From the NCBI GenBank assembly GCA_018340805.1, contig JACMZG010000008.1, positions 24,533,861 to 24,597,860 on the forward strand: 64,000 nucleotides of DNA. Direction: 5' to 3'. A program made the translations under genes and the position numbers. Positions 12,165 through 21,292 of the stretch are shown in pieces; positions within the stretch are counted from its first letter, which is position 1, and every line of letters starts with the position of its first letter. This DNA is from Microvelia longipes (Eukaryota > Arthropoda > Insecta > Hemiptera > Veliidae). The notes beneath the pieces were generated by a model that saw nothing but the letters and a program-made list of their open reading frames with translations, did no database searches and was not told the DNA's origin.

Positions 12165-12240
12165 CAAATGGACCAGCCAGTTGTTGAACCAAAGCACCTT
12201 CGATTACGAGTCAAAGACGCTAACCACAGGACCAGCGGAA
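12165..12240 (-). ncRNA. tRNA-Thr-like fragment in left TIR
   Basis: Minus-strand mirror of the segment at 16079-16150. The strand has a GTGGTTAGCG A-box-like motif, a five-pair anticodon stem, a CTCGTAA loop (anticodon CGT) and a weak GGTTCAA B-box. The T stem and acceptor do not pair, so it is a tRNA-derived relic, not a functional tRNA. Confidence 0.4.
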
Positions 12241-12318
12241 CTCTCAGAATGTTACTGCACCTATTTCTACTTATAAGTTGTATACTGCTGGAACGCTATT
12301 TATGCGATGACGTCACAC

Positions 12319-12379
12319 TAATGCCTTTCTTAGTTTAAAGCCTCCTCACCACGTCAAGGTGAAGGCATATCGAGGAGGT
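12319..12379 (+). repeat. TIR internal hairpin block, second copy
   Basis: TGCCTTTCTTAGTTTAAAGC, then CTCCTCACCACGTCAAGGTG and AAGGCATATCGAGGAGG. Compared with the first copy, both arms have changed together (CCTTCCC to CCTCCTC and GGGAAGG to GAGGAGG), which preserves pairing. Confidence 0.7.
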
Positions 12380-12415
12380 TAATTTTGATATTTTTTTTTT
12401 TTTTTTTTTTTTAAT

Positions 12416-12442
12416 GTACAATGCCCCGACCTCGCATTGTAC
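12416..12442. repeat. Perfect 9-bp hairpin in left TIR
   Basis: GTACAATGC and GCATTGTAC form a perfect stem around a nine-base loop CCCGACCTC. It is present in mirror form at about 15876-15902 in the right TIR, next to the T/A tract. Confidence 0.8.
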
Positions 12443-13015
12443 CATGGTGACCAGCCACTAAAAGTATGTCACCTCTGTTTTCACCGAAATAATGAAACAA
12501 TGTAATAATGAAAACCATAATCCCAATATATACAACCCGAAAACACCATCCACCCTTCCCCTATTTGATATTTAAATAACTCTAAATAAGGTGGTTTTGT
12601 TTTTTTAATATTTTGTTTTTTTAATTTTTTATATTTTTTTTTTATATTTTTTTTTTAATAAATGCACAATCTGATACTTATGAGAATTAAAGCGGTTTAC
12701 GGGTCGCTATGCCTCGCCAGGGACCGCATTATGGCACGCTTCGCCATACTAGAGTTCCATCTCGTATTTGCGACAGCTGCTGAGACATGAGTGTAAGTGT
12801 AACATATGATTAAACTTTAAGAATAAACGCGAAAATAAATTCCCACAAATGAAACTCACTTGGCTACACATGAAACCGGTAGTAAATTTATGGTCAAATC
12901 GAGTGCAGGTCTATTTACGAGCCATTTATACAAACTCCATACTCGAGCATGAACGCAAGCAAATTTTTTATTATGCTTATGAAGGAGGCAGGGCCTCCAG
13001 CTATAACTCAATGAA

Positions 13016-13385
13016 CTAATTTTGGGACATTCTATCGCAAGTAAAATCTATAAATGACGCAATTATTTGGCAAGTACTTTTCAATAAACGTACTTTACCT
13101 TTTACGACAAAGTGTGTGTACCGATTAGATAAAAGTTTAAACACTAAATACAATCGCTCGTACTCAACATCACCGTCATCCCAGTTTATTCCGTGAAAAT
13201 TTAATGTAAGCCAAGAATTTGTTTTCATAGATTTAGAATCTTGAATGTAATTGCAGGTGGTAAAAATAACCAGTTCGAAGACGATTTCGTCTCCAGGTCC
13301 AAACATGCGAGCTCTTTAACAATGACTTGCCCCTCATTATCTACAAACCCTTGAATATCTATAATAGCGGTAGAAGCATCTTGAC
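13016..13385 (-). pseudogene. Putative exonuclease-like accessory gene fragment of the DJR element
   Basis: Two overlapping minus-strand frames read as one protein with a frame change near 13220-13310. The first, from about 13385, shows STAIIDIQGFVDN and QVIVKELACLDLE. The second, 13306-13016, shows SWLTLNFHGINWDDGDVEYE and YTHFVVKGKVRLLK, and ends with a stop at 13016. As I recall, proteins with an acidic IDIQGF-type start and a W-D-D-G-x-V segment often sit beside DJR-like genes in insect genomes. The leading Asp in a beta-strand context suggests a DEDD-type exonuclease fold, but this is inference. The likely full protein is longer, so this is a C-terminally truncated relic. It is transcribed away from the DJR gene, with the phased GAGCC array between them. 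Confidence 0.5.
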
Positions 13386-13420
13386 TGCACGGAAGCCGAG
13401 ATACAAATGGCCATATCCCC

Positions 13421-13430
13421 CCTTATATAA
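13421..13430 (-). promoter_or_regulatory. TATA-like box for the minus-strand gene
   Basis: Minus strand reads TTATATAAGG, about 45 bp before the first coding-like codons of the 13016-13385 gene. It sits at the left edge of the GAGCC array and mirrors the TATA-like box on the other side. Confidence 0.4.
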
Positions 13431-13462
13431 TAAACTTATATTTCATCTTGTTGGACCCCATC

Positions 13463-13801
13463 TAGAGCCAATATGAGCCATTTAGAGCCACTTTGGAGCC
13501 ATTTAGAGCCGCTTTGGAGCCATTTAGAGCCATTTTGGAGCCAATATGAGCCATTTTGGAGCCAATATGAGCCATGTTGGAGCCTATATGACCCATTTAG
13601 AGCCAATATGAGCCATTTAGAGCCACTTTGGAGCCATTTAGAGCCGCTTTGGAGCATTTAGAGCCTTTGGAGCAATATGAGCCATGTTGGAGCCAATAGA
13701 CCATCTATCTTGGAGCCATTTAGAGCCGCTTTGGAGCCATTTAGAGCCGCTTTGGAGCCAATTGAGCCGAGTAGGAGCCTATATGACCAGGGTTGAGCCG
13801 C
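13463..13801. repeat. GAGCC array phased at 10/11 bp between divergent genes
   Basis: Roughly thirty GAGCC boxes are separated by five- or six-base spacers (AATAT, ATTTA, ACTTTG, GCTTTG, ATTTTG), giving alternating 10- and 11-bp steps, average about 10.5 bp. The array fills the intergenic space between two divergent genes and TATA-like boxes. Frames across it (Leu-Glu-Pro or Gly-Ser-Lys-Trp repeats) are artefacts. A regulatory protein-binding array on one DNA face is a natural reading, though a decaying minisatellite is possible. Confidence 0.75.
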
Positions 13802-13827
13802 TTCAGTTTTTTTTAGCTTTCGTTTAG

Positions 13828-13838
13828 TATATATATAG
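13828..13838 (+). promoter_or_regulatory. TATA-like box for the zinc-finger/DJR gene
   Basis: TATATATATAG lies 48 bases before the ATG at 13886, a spacing that would place transcription start about 25-30 bp downstream, within a short leader. Assigned from position and sequence only. Confidence 0.5.
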
Positions 13839-13885
13839 AGCTAGTGGAGCTCCAACTTTAGTATTGAGCTAGACACCGAGCAGAG

Positions 13886-15488
13886 ATGTTCTCCAAGATA
13901 CGTGATTCGAGCCTCTATAAGAAGAGATTTGAAAACTTGACATTTAGTTGTCCAGACTGCTGTAAAAAGTTTGTACATAAAAAGAATTTACTTCGACACC
14001 AACGAGATAAACACTGTGAGGGGGTTGAACGCGAGGATGGTTCAGAGTTGGGATTCTACAAGGACGCCATTGCAGGTAAACATGATGAGTCAATTGAAGA
14101 CAATAACTCTAGCGAGGCAGTATGTGGATCGGAAAAGGATAGAAAAGAAGAAGACGATGAGGAGGAGGATGAAGAAGATGATGAGGAAGATGAACCTATT
14201 GATGATGTAGTAAGTAACAAAGACACAGAAGCGCCAAAAATGATTGAGATGTTGAATTTAAGTGAACACCCCGAATATGATGAATCTATAGAGAGTCTAG
14301 AGTATCATACTCACTATCCGTACGCAAACTCAAAGCTAGACGCCGGAGAAGAGATACGGATTCCGGTACAATACCAAGACATTTATACGCTTCCGAGTGA
14401 AAGTTTTATATATTTGGAACTATCATTTTAAAAGAAGGAGGAAATACGGCACCGGCGAAGCACAGACTCGTCAACAACGCATTCCCCGTTTTTATTCGAC
14501 GAGATTCGGTATGAGATTTGTGGAGTAGAGATTGATAAAAGTCAGAAACCCCGGAATGACTTCGACTCTAAAAGGAATTGCATCTCACACGCCTATATCG
14601 TATTCCTTAACAAATATGGGGTGGACAATACCCTTCAATGAAGTACAAGAAGAATCATCCACCCGGTACAACGTCTGTCTACCTTTATCCTCGTTACTCG
14701 GATTCGCGGAAGATTACCGAAAAGTTTTGATAACGTAAAGCAAGAGCTAAATTTGGTAAGAGCGAGAAACGATTCAAAATTGCTTTGTACAGCACGTTCC
14801 GTACGCCGATACGGCTTCTCGGTCAGAAGTTCGCGAAAATGTTAAAATTGAACTGCTATCGCTTTGTTGGAAAATACCTTACGTTTCGGTTAACGAAGTT
14901 CAGAAACTCAATTTAATTAATTATTAAAAAAACAGAAAAAAAATTTCCTTCCATTTCCGAGCGTGGGATATGCACGAGTATCCGCTATTGCCTACGTCAA
15001 ACCGACAAGTATGGTCGATTAAAACTTCGTCTCAACTCGAGAAACCACGATTTTTAATTTTAGCCTTTCAAAAGGGTAGAAATAACGTCATCGATAAGGC
15101 ATCCAGTTGTTTCGATCACTGCGACTTGACAAGTGTCAAGCTTTATCTAAATTCACGAGTGTTTCCCTACGATGATTTAAATTTAAAATTCTCCCAAAGT
15201 AAATTTGCTTTATTGTACCACATGTACGCGGCGTTTCAAACGTCGTACTACAACACTTATCAGAGTCTACCGTACGTATCCTTTACAGATTTTAAGAATA
15301 AATGTCCTGTAGTAATCATTGATTGTTCGAAACAATCAGAGTCTATCAAAAAGGGACCGGTAGATGTCAGATTAGAATTTGAATCTGAAAAAGATTTCCC
15401 GGCAAATACTACCGCGTACTGTCTATTGTTACACGATAGATTTGTTCAGTACAACCCACTGACAAGTATAGTACATAAAATGACGTAA
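13886..15488 (+). pseudogene. C2H2 zinc-finger plus double-jelly-roll (DJR)-like capsid-type gene, broken
   Basis: The ATG at 13886 opens a 181-residue frame. Residues about 26-48 form one C2H2 finger, CPDCCKKFVHKKNLLRHQRD then KH (C-x2-C-x12-H-x4-H). Residues about 75-112 are an Asp/Glu-rich linker with a run of acidic residues. From about residue 145 (SLEYHTHYPYANSKLD, IRIPVQYQDIYTLPSESF) the DJR-like domain starts. It continues in other frames: FDEIRYEICGVEID at about 14500, a frame at 14532-14738 with GFAEDY, SEVRENVKIELLSLCWKIPY from 14823, and the longest piece 14970-15488 with FDHCDLTSVKLYLNSRVFPY and VDVRLEFESEKDFPANTTAY. I see frame changes near 14410, 14500, 14545, 14735 and 14820, and an in-frame TAA at 14925, so the copy is inactive. 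In the known family this fold forms viral capsids. The finger fusion is unusual for a capsid; it could be a nucleic-acid-binding N-terminus. Confidence 0.8.
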
Positions 15489-16078
15489 TTAAGGTTATAA
15501 CACATACCATTCAATGGTTAAGCACCTTGGTACTTATGGGAATTCAACTAAAAGAAATTAGAAATGGGTCCCCGTGGCATAGCGACCCGCAAACCATAAT
15601 GGCGGTCCTGGCGAGGCATAGCGACCCGTAAACCGCTTAAACTAATTCTCATAAGTATCAGATTGTGAAAAAATTAAAAAAAAATATAAAAAATTAAAAA
15701 AACAAAATATTAAAAAAACAAAACCACCTTATTTAGAGTTATTTAAATATCAAATAGGGGAAGGGTGGATGGTGTTTTCGGGTTGTATATATTGGGATTA
15801 TGGTTTTCATTATTACATTGTTTCATTATTTCGGTGAAAACAGAGGTGACATACTTTTAGTGGCTGGTCACCATGGTACAATGCGAGGTCGGGGCATTGT
15901 ACATTAAAAAAAAAAAAAAAAAAATATCAAAATTAACCTCCTCGATATGCCTTCACCTTGACGTGGTGAGGAGGCTTTAAACTAAGAAAGGCATTAGTGT
16001 GACGTCATCGCATAAATAGCGTTCCAGCAGTATACAACTTATAAGTAGAAATAGGTGCAGTAACATTCTGAGAGTTCC

Positions 16079-16150
16079 GCTGGTCCTGTGGTTAGCGTCT
16101 TTGACTCGTAATCGAAGGTGCTTTGGTTCAACAACTGGCTGGTCCATTTG
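16079..16150 (+). ncRNA. tRNA-Thr-like fragment in right TIR
   Basis: TGTGGTTAGCGT (16087-16098) resembles a tRNA A-box. TTTGA and TCGAA pair around the loop CTCGTAA (16105-16111), whose middle bases CGT would be a Thr anticodon. GGTTCAACAAC (about 16125) is a weak B-box. No matched T stem or acceptor stem is seen. It may be a captured SINE head or tRNA relic. Confidence 0.4.
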
Positions 16151-16502
16151 GATTTTATGAGTTAAAGGCTAGACATATTGATTAGCGAACTCTACCCTTC
16201 CCGATGTGCCTTCACCTTGACGTGGTGGGAAGGCTTTAAACTAAGAAAGGCACACTCACATGTTCTCATATTGAGGATGGTCCTTATCAGGACCCTTATT
16301 TTTATTAAGCTATTAATTACACGTCACAACCTGTAGAAATAAGTAATTTCTCTCATAAAGGATTACGCCCGGTTAGGGGTAGTCAGAGCTAATTAAAGGA
16401 AGTTATAGATAAGGGAGGTTATAAGGAAGGTTATTGGTGGTTATAGGTGGAAGGTTATAGGTTGATAAGAGAGGTTATAGGTGGTTACAGGTGGAAGGTT
16501 AT

Positions 16503-16760
16503 GAGTGAGGTGGAGAAGGAGGTGGAGGGAGGTGGTGGAGGTAGAGGTGGTGGTGGTGGTGGAGGTGGAGGTGGAGTGGTGGAGGTGGTGGAGGGGTGGA
16601 GGTGGTGGAGGTGGTGGGTTGGAGGTGGAGGTGGAGGTGGAGGTGGTGGAGGTGGTGGAGGTGGTGGAGGTGGTGGAGGTGGAGGTGGAGTGGAGGTGGA
16701 GGTGGAGGTGGAGGTGGAGGTGGAGGTGGAGGTAGAGGTGGAGGTGGATGGAAGTGGAGG
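16503..16760 (+). repeat. GGTGGA-rich minisatellite in right TIR
   Basis: Mirror of the CCACCT tract in the left TIR, purine-rich on this strand. It differs from its partner in exact unit order, so the two have drifted or slipped independently since insertion. Confidence 0.95.
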
Positions 16761-16788
16761 GGTGCCAGAAGCTCTTTTTCCCCCTACT

Positions 16789-16794
16789 CGAAGG
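16789..16794. repeat. Right target-site duplication CGAAGG
   Basis: Identical to 11507-11512. It is followed by TATTAGTTTTTTTGCAATGC, the regular start of the 60-bp satellite unit. Confidence 0.9.
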
Positions 16795-16983
16795 TATTAG
16801 TTTTTTTGCAATGCAATGCTTCATGCTCAACAATCCTTTCTTGATACCGAAGTATTAGTTTTTTTGCAATGCATGCTTTCATGCTCAACAATCCCTTTCT
16901 TATTACGACCGTATAAGTTTTTTTGCAATGCATGTTTTCATGCTCAACAATCCTTTTCTGTTACCGATTTTCATTCCTGACAC
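16795..16983 (+). repeat. 60-bp satellite, block 1 (three units)
   Basis: Three units directly continue the satellite interrupted by the DJR element. The unit reads TATTAGTTTTTTTGCAATGC, then ATGCTTTCATGCTCAACAAT and CCCTTTCTTGTTACCGAAGG. Confidence 0.9.
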
Positions 16984-17085
16984 CAGCAACAATCCACTTG
17001 TAAGCACATTAATTGCATCTGTTTTCTTATCCATGCCAGAAATATTTAGTTTTTAATGGAATACAATGCAAGGAAATAGCCTTCA
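16984..17085 (+). repeat. Shortened satellite spacer
   Basis: A condensed version of the 270-bp spacer. It keeps AATCCACTTGTAAGCACATT, CTGTTTTCTTATCCATGCCA, TTTTTAATGGAATACAATG and AAGGAAATAG, with internal deletions. Confidence 0.75.
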
Positions 17086-17793
17086 TTTTTTTGCAATGCA
17101 TGCTTTCATGCTCAACAATCCCTTTCTTGTTACCGAGGTATTAGTTTTTTTGCAATGCATGCTTTTCATGCTCAACAATCCCTTTCTTGTTACCGAAGTA
17201 TTAGTTTTTTGCAATGCATGCTTTCATGCTCAACAATCCTTTCTTTACCGAAAGTATTAGTTTTTTGCAATGCATGCTTTCATGCTCAACAATCCCTTTT
17301 CTTGTTACCGACCGTATTAGTTTTTTTTGCAATGCATGTTTTCATGCTCAACAATCCTTTCTTGTACCGAAGTATTAGTTTTTTTGCAATGCATGCTTTC
17401 ATGCTCAACAATCCCTTTCTTGTTACCGACCGTATTAGTTTTTTTGCAATGCATGTTTTCATGCTCAACAATCCTTTTCTTGTTACCGAAGGTATTAGTT
17501 TTTTGCAATGCATGCTTTCATGCTCAACAATCCCTTTCTTGTTACCGACCGTATTAGTTTTTTTGCAATGCATGTTTTCATGCTCAACAATCCTTTTCTT
17601 GTTACCGAAGGTATTAGTTTTTTTGCAATGCATGCTTTCATGCTCAACAATCCTTTTCTTGATACCGAAAGTATTAGTTTTTTTGCAATGCATGCTTTCA
17701 TGCTCAACAATCCCTTTCTTGTTACCGAAGGTATTAGTTTTTTGCAATGCATGTTTTCATGCTCAACAATCCTTTCTTGTTACGATATTAGTT
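17086..17793 (+). repeat. 60-bp satellite, block 2 (about 12 units)
   Basis: About twelve units, counted by the GCAATGCATG motif. Two unit types tend to alternate: one preceded by GAAGG with ATGCATGCTTTC and AATCCCTTTC, the other preceded by GACCG with ATGCATGTTTTC and AATCCTTTTC. Because 60 bp equals 20 codons, long frames run through the array, but homopolymer length changes shift them and no protein signal is seen. Confidence 0.95.
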
Positions 17794-17795
17794 TT

Positions 17796-18055
17796 TCAGA
17801 GTGAATGATATCTGAATGTGATGTGTTTATGAGCAGACAGATCCACTTGTAAACAACAAACAAGCACATTAAAGAAAATATCGATCTGTTTTCTTATCCA
17901 GGCCACTTGAAATCATAGTACTGCGATACCTCGAAAAGAAAATTATACTTCAATCTTAATGGAATACAAAGATAAATAATGAGAGTAAAATGTTGACAAG
18001 GAAATAGTTGTGAATAAAATACTCTGACATGGAGGTAGAAAATGCGGGCAAATGT
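17796..18055 (+). repeat. Satellite spacer segment, copy 2
   Basis: Near-identical to 11190-11460 apart from small deletions (for example AATCATAGTACTGCG against AATATCTTAGTACTGCG). It supports a higher-order satellite period made of spacer plus array. Confidence 0.85.
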
Positions 18056-19740
18056 GTTTTTGCAATGCATGCTTTCATGCTCAACAATCCCTTTCTTGTT
18101 ACCGAAGGTATTAGTTTTTTTGCAATGCATGCTTTCATGCTCAACACATCCCTTTCTTGATACCGAAGTATTAGTTTTTTTGCAATGCATGCTTTCATGC
18201 TCAACAATCCCTTTCTTATTACCGACCGTATTAGTTTTTTTGCAATGCATGTTTTCATGCTCAACAATCCTTCTTGTTACCGAAGGTATTAGTTTTTTTA
18301 CAATGCATGCTTTCATGCTCAACAATCCCTTTCTTGATACCGAAGGTATTCTGCAATGGTACCGACCGTATTAGTTTTTTTGCAATGCATGTTATGCTCA
18401 ACAATCCTTTTCTTGTTGAAGGTATTAGTTTTTTTGCAACGCATGCTTTCGTGCTCAACAATCCCTTTCTTGTTACCGAAGGTATTAGTTTTTTTGCAAC
18501 GCATGCTTTCGTGCTCAACAATCCCTTTCTTGTTACCGAAGGTATTAGTTTTTTTGCAACGCATGCTTTCGTGCTCAACAATCCCTTTTTGTTACCGACC
18601 GTATTAGTTTTTTGCAATGCATGTTTTCATGCTCAACAATCCCTTTCTTGTACCGAAGGTATATTTTTTTTGCAATGCATGTTTTCATGCTCAACAATCC
18701 CTTTCTTGTTACGATATTAGTTTTTTTGCAATGCATGCTTTCATGCTCAACAATCCCTTTCTTGTTACCGACCGTATTAGTTTTTTGCAATGCATGTTTT
18801 CATGCTCAACAATCCTTTTCTTGTTACCGAAGGTATTAGTTTTTTTTACAATGCATGCTTTCATGCTCAACAATCCCTTTCTTGTACCGGTATTAGTTTT
18901 TTTGCAATGCATGCTTTCATGCTCAACAATCCCTTTCTTGTTACCGACCGTATTAGTTTTTTTGCAAGGCATGGTTTTCATGGCTCAACAATCTTTTCTT
19001 GTTACCGAAGGTATTAGTTTTTTTGCAATGCATGCTTTCATGCCAACAATCCTTTCTTGTTACCGACCGTATTAGTTTTTTTGCAATGCATGCTTTTCAT
19101 GCTCAACAATCCTTTTCTTGTTACCGAAGGTATTAGTTTTTTGCAAGCATGCTTTCATGCTCAACAATCCCTTTCTTGTTACCGAAGGTATTAGTTTTTT
19201 TGCAACGCATGCTTTCATGCTCACAATCCCTTTCTTGTTTACCGACCGTATTAGTTTTTTTGCAATGCATGTTTTCATGCCACAATCCTTTCTTGTTACC
19301 GAAGGTATTAGTTTTTTTGCAACGCATGCTTTCGTGCTCAACAATCCCTTTCTTGTTACCTTTGAAACAATCTTTCTTGTTACCGAAGTATTAGTTTTTT
19401 TGCAATGCATGCTTTCATGCTCAACAATCCTTTCTTGTACCGAAGGTATTAGTTTTTTGCAATGCATGCTTTCATGCTCAACAATCCTTTCTTGTTACCG
19501 AAGGTATTAGTTTTTCCTTTCTTGTTAACCGAATGTTTTTTTGCAATGCATGCTTTCATGCAACAACCTTTTCTTGTTACCGAAGGTATTAGTTTTTTGC
19601 AACGCATGCTTTCTGCTCAACATCCTTTCTTGTTACCGAAGGTATTAGTTTTTTGCAACGCATGCTTTCGTGCTCAACAATCCCTTTTGTACTATTAGTT
19701 TTTTTGCAATGCATGCTTCATGCTCAACAACCCTTTTTTG
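18055..19740 (+). repeat. 60-bp satellite, block 3 (about 28 units)
   Basis: About 28 units with frequent single-base indels in T runs and some truncated units near 18340-18420 and 19365-19545. Three consecutive units at 18421-18600 share GCAACGCATGCTTTCGTGCT, showing recent local amplification. Each unit contains the GCATG/CATGC hairpin with a CTTT loop. Confidence 0.95.
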
Positions 19741-20965
19741 TTTTGAAACAGACTAGTGTTACTCTCAAACTTCGGGCCCGCTAAGCGACACTGTATGAGC
19801 GATTTTTTTATAAACACTGTAGTTTTGTATTTAAAACTTTAAATAATAAATGAAGAGTTCTTCTCACAAATATATATAATCTTTAAATATACTGACAGAA
19901 ATTTCATTGGATATAGTAATTTTGAAATTAAAAAAAAGCCAAATAAGCTTTTACATGACTAAAATCTGCTTCGATTTGATTAATCAAATTTGCTTTTATG
20001 AGCTTTTTTACTTATTTGATTTCTATTATTTATAGTGATCGTGAAGGATTTTTATAACCGCACAGATTGATTCCAGAGCCAATCAATAATTTCCAACTTT
20101 TTTAGAACTCTTTAGTCTTAATTTATTGCCATGAACGGTAACATAAAAGTAAATTAAAGGAAGACCAGTATTTCTGCTTACTGCGGTTAGTTCAGGGTCA
20201 GCAAATACAATTAATATGGAAGATGCAGCGTCATAAAATAAAGAATGAACTCAGCACTGAGGTATTAGGCTGGGCTGATTAAAATTCCTCCAGTGTCTGC
20301 TCTATGAAATCACTTTGAAACAATTATAAATTTCATGGTTCAAAGAAAAATAGGAGATATAAAATATTTCACACAAAATAATCATGAAAATTGTTTTCAT
20401 CTAAGATCCTGCGAATTCCTATCGGAATTATTTTAAAAGGAACAATAAAAGCAATATTGAATACAACGGATGTCGGTTCGTCAACCTTGGTTTTGGATCT
20501 GTTAGCAAATAATAGGTGTTTTCTTAGCTTCGGACACTTAGAGGAACCCAGGTAAGAGAGTATCACACCATAGACGTCCCCAAAAACTTGTAATCACTTT
20601 GTTTAATGGTCCGTAGTATAAAAATACAAGAAGGGCTAAAAGGATAACAATGAGGAATCTCACTAAGGAGAGTAATAAAAAGCAACAAAATCACAGTTAA
20701 TATATATTGAAAATACAGACTATTAGTAACTCGATAAAACTGCTCTAAATGACGACAGTAAAATAAAATAGTAACATCCACTTTTTAAAACATTTTCCAT
20801 TGTACCGCCATTTAAAATTGCGAATAAAAAGACAAGAATAGAAAAATATAATTTTCCAGCAATCTAATAAATATTATTATGCCTATAATTTCATGATGCT
20901 CAGAGTAAGGAATCATTAATCGTAATTTATTCTATTCAAGTTTTATATTTCACACGAGAGTATTT
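19741..20965. other. Unassigned DNA beyond the satellite
   Basis: Ordinary AT-rich sequence. Frames of 65 and 72 codons on the minus strand have no motif. I see no gene. Confidence 0.4.
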
Positions 20966-21292
20966 TCCAAATCACCCCTGGGTGATTCCTATCAAGTCTG
21001 GTCTGAACTCAAATCACATACTGCTTATAGTGCGATTCACCACTGAACTGGTATGTTGATTTCTCCTATCAAGTTGTGCCAGGTGTCTAGACACCACTCT
21101 CAAGGTCAAATTCAGGTGTTTTGCCTATCAAGTGTCCAAGATCATCCACCACTCTCAAGGGTCAATCACCACTGTCAAGAATCCTCTTCACAAGTCTGGC
21201 AAGTCAATCACCGCCCACAGTCAAATCACAACTGGCTGATCCTCCTGTCAAGTCTGCCAGTATGCCTGTCAAGTCACTTTTAAAACAGTATG
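20966..21292. repeat. Degenerate minisatellite (TCAAGTC / ATCACCACT motifs)
   Basis: TATCAAGTCTGG, ATCACCACT, CTCAAGG and GTCAAGTC recur every 30-40 bp across about 330 bp, with heavy divergence. Frames of 69-76 codons across it are by-products of the repeat. Confidence 0.6.

Larger units (their letters stand above)
11513..12734 (+). repeat. Left terminal inverted repeat, about 1.2 kb
   Basis: Pairs with 15594-16788 in inverse orientation. From outside in it holds AGTAGGGGGAAAAGAGC, a CCACCT-rich minisatellite, CTATAACC/TTCCACC runs, a hairpin-rich block present twice (12059-12121 and 12319-12379), a tRNA-like segment, a T tract, a GTACAATGC hairpin and a T-rich stretch. It ends in GCCTCGCCAGGGACCGCATT followed by ATGG. 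Confidence 0.9.
11513..16788. mobile_element. Polinton/Maverick-like or adintovirus-like element carrying a DJR-type gene, 5.3 kb
   Basis: The ends are perfect inverted AGTAGGGGG...CCCCCTACT with a 6-bp target duplication (CGAAGG) outside. The TIRs run from 11513 to about 12734 and from about 15594 to 16788. The 2.9 kb core holds two divergent broken genes: a minus-strand fragment at 13016-13385 and a plus-strand zinc-finger/DJR-like gene at 13886-15488. From known families, Polintons make 6-bp duplications, have TIRs of hundreds of bases starting AG, and encode DJR capsid proteins. Here there is no recognisable family B polymerase, retrovirus-type integrase, packaging ATPase or protease, so any mobility must have been supplied in trans. 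It could instead be another DJR-virus derivative that uses a similar integrase. The class label is inferred; the element boundaries are read directly. Confidence 0.8.
15594..16788 (-). repeat. Right terminal inverted repeat, about 1.2 kb
   Basis: Mirror of 11513-12734, very similar along its length with small indels, mostly in the minisatellite. Just inside it, at 15572-15593, a second partial copy of the CATAGCGACCCG motif suggests local duplication at the core boundary. Confidence 0.9.

Noticed and set aside
13436..13661. Leu-Glu-Pro-Leu-Trp and Gly-Ser-Lys-Trp repeat frames across the GAGCC array
   Set aside because: Open on both strands because of the short repeat. Position between divergent genes fits a non-coding array better.
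14532..15488. Treating the frames at 14532-14738 and 14970-15488 as two independent genes
   Set aside because: Both read as consecutive parts of one DJR-like domain in order and strand, separated only by frame changes and one in-frame stop.
16981..18100. CRISPR-like array of regularly spaced repeats
   Set aside because: Units are head-to-tail with no unique spacers, and the context is eukaryotic. It is a satellite.
17066..19698. Many frames of 60-217 codons with 20-residue repeats in the 60-bp satellite
   Set aside because: The unit length is divisible by three and stop-poor on both strands, so open frames are expected. Indels in T runs shift the frame every few units, and no consistent start or protein motif exists.
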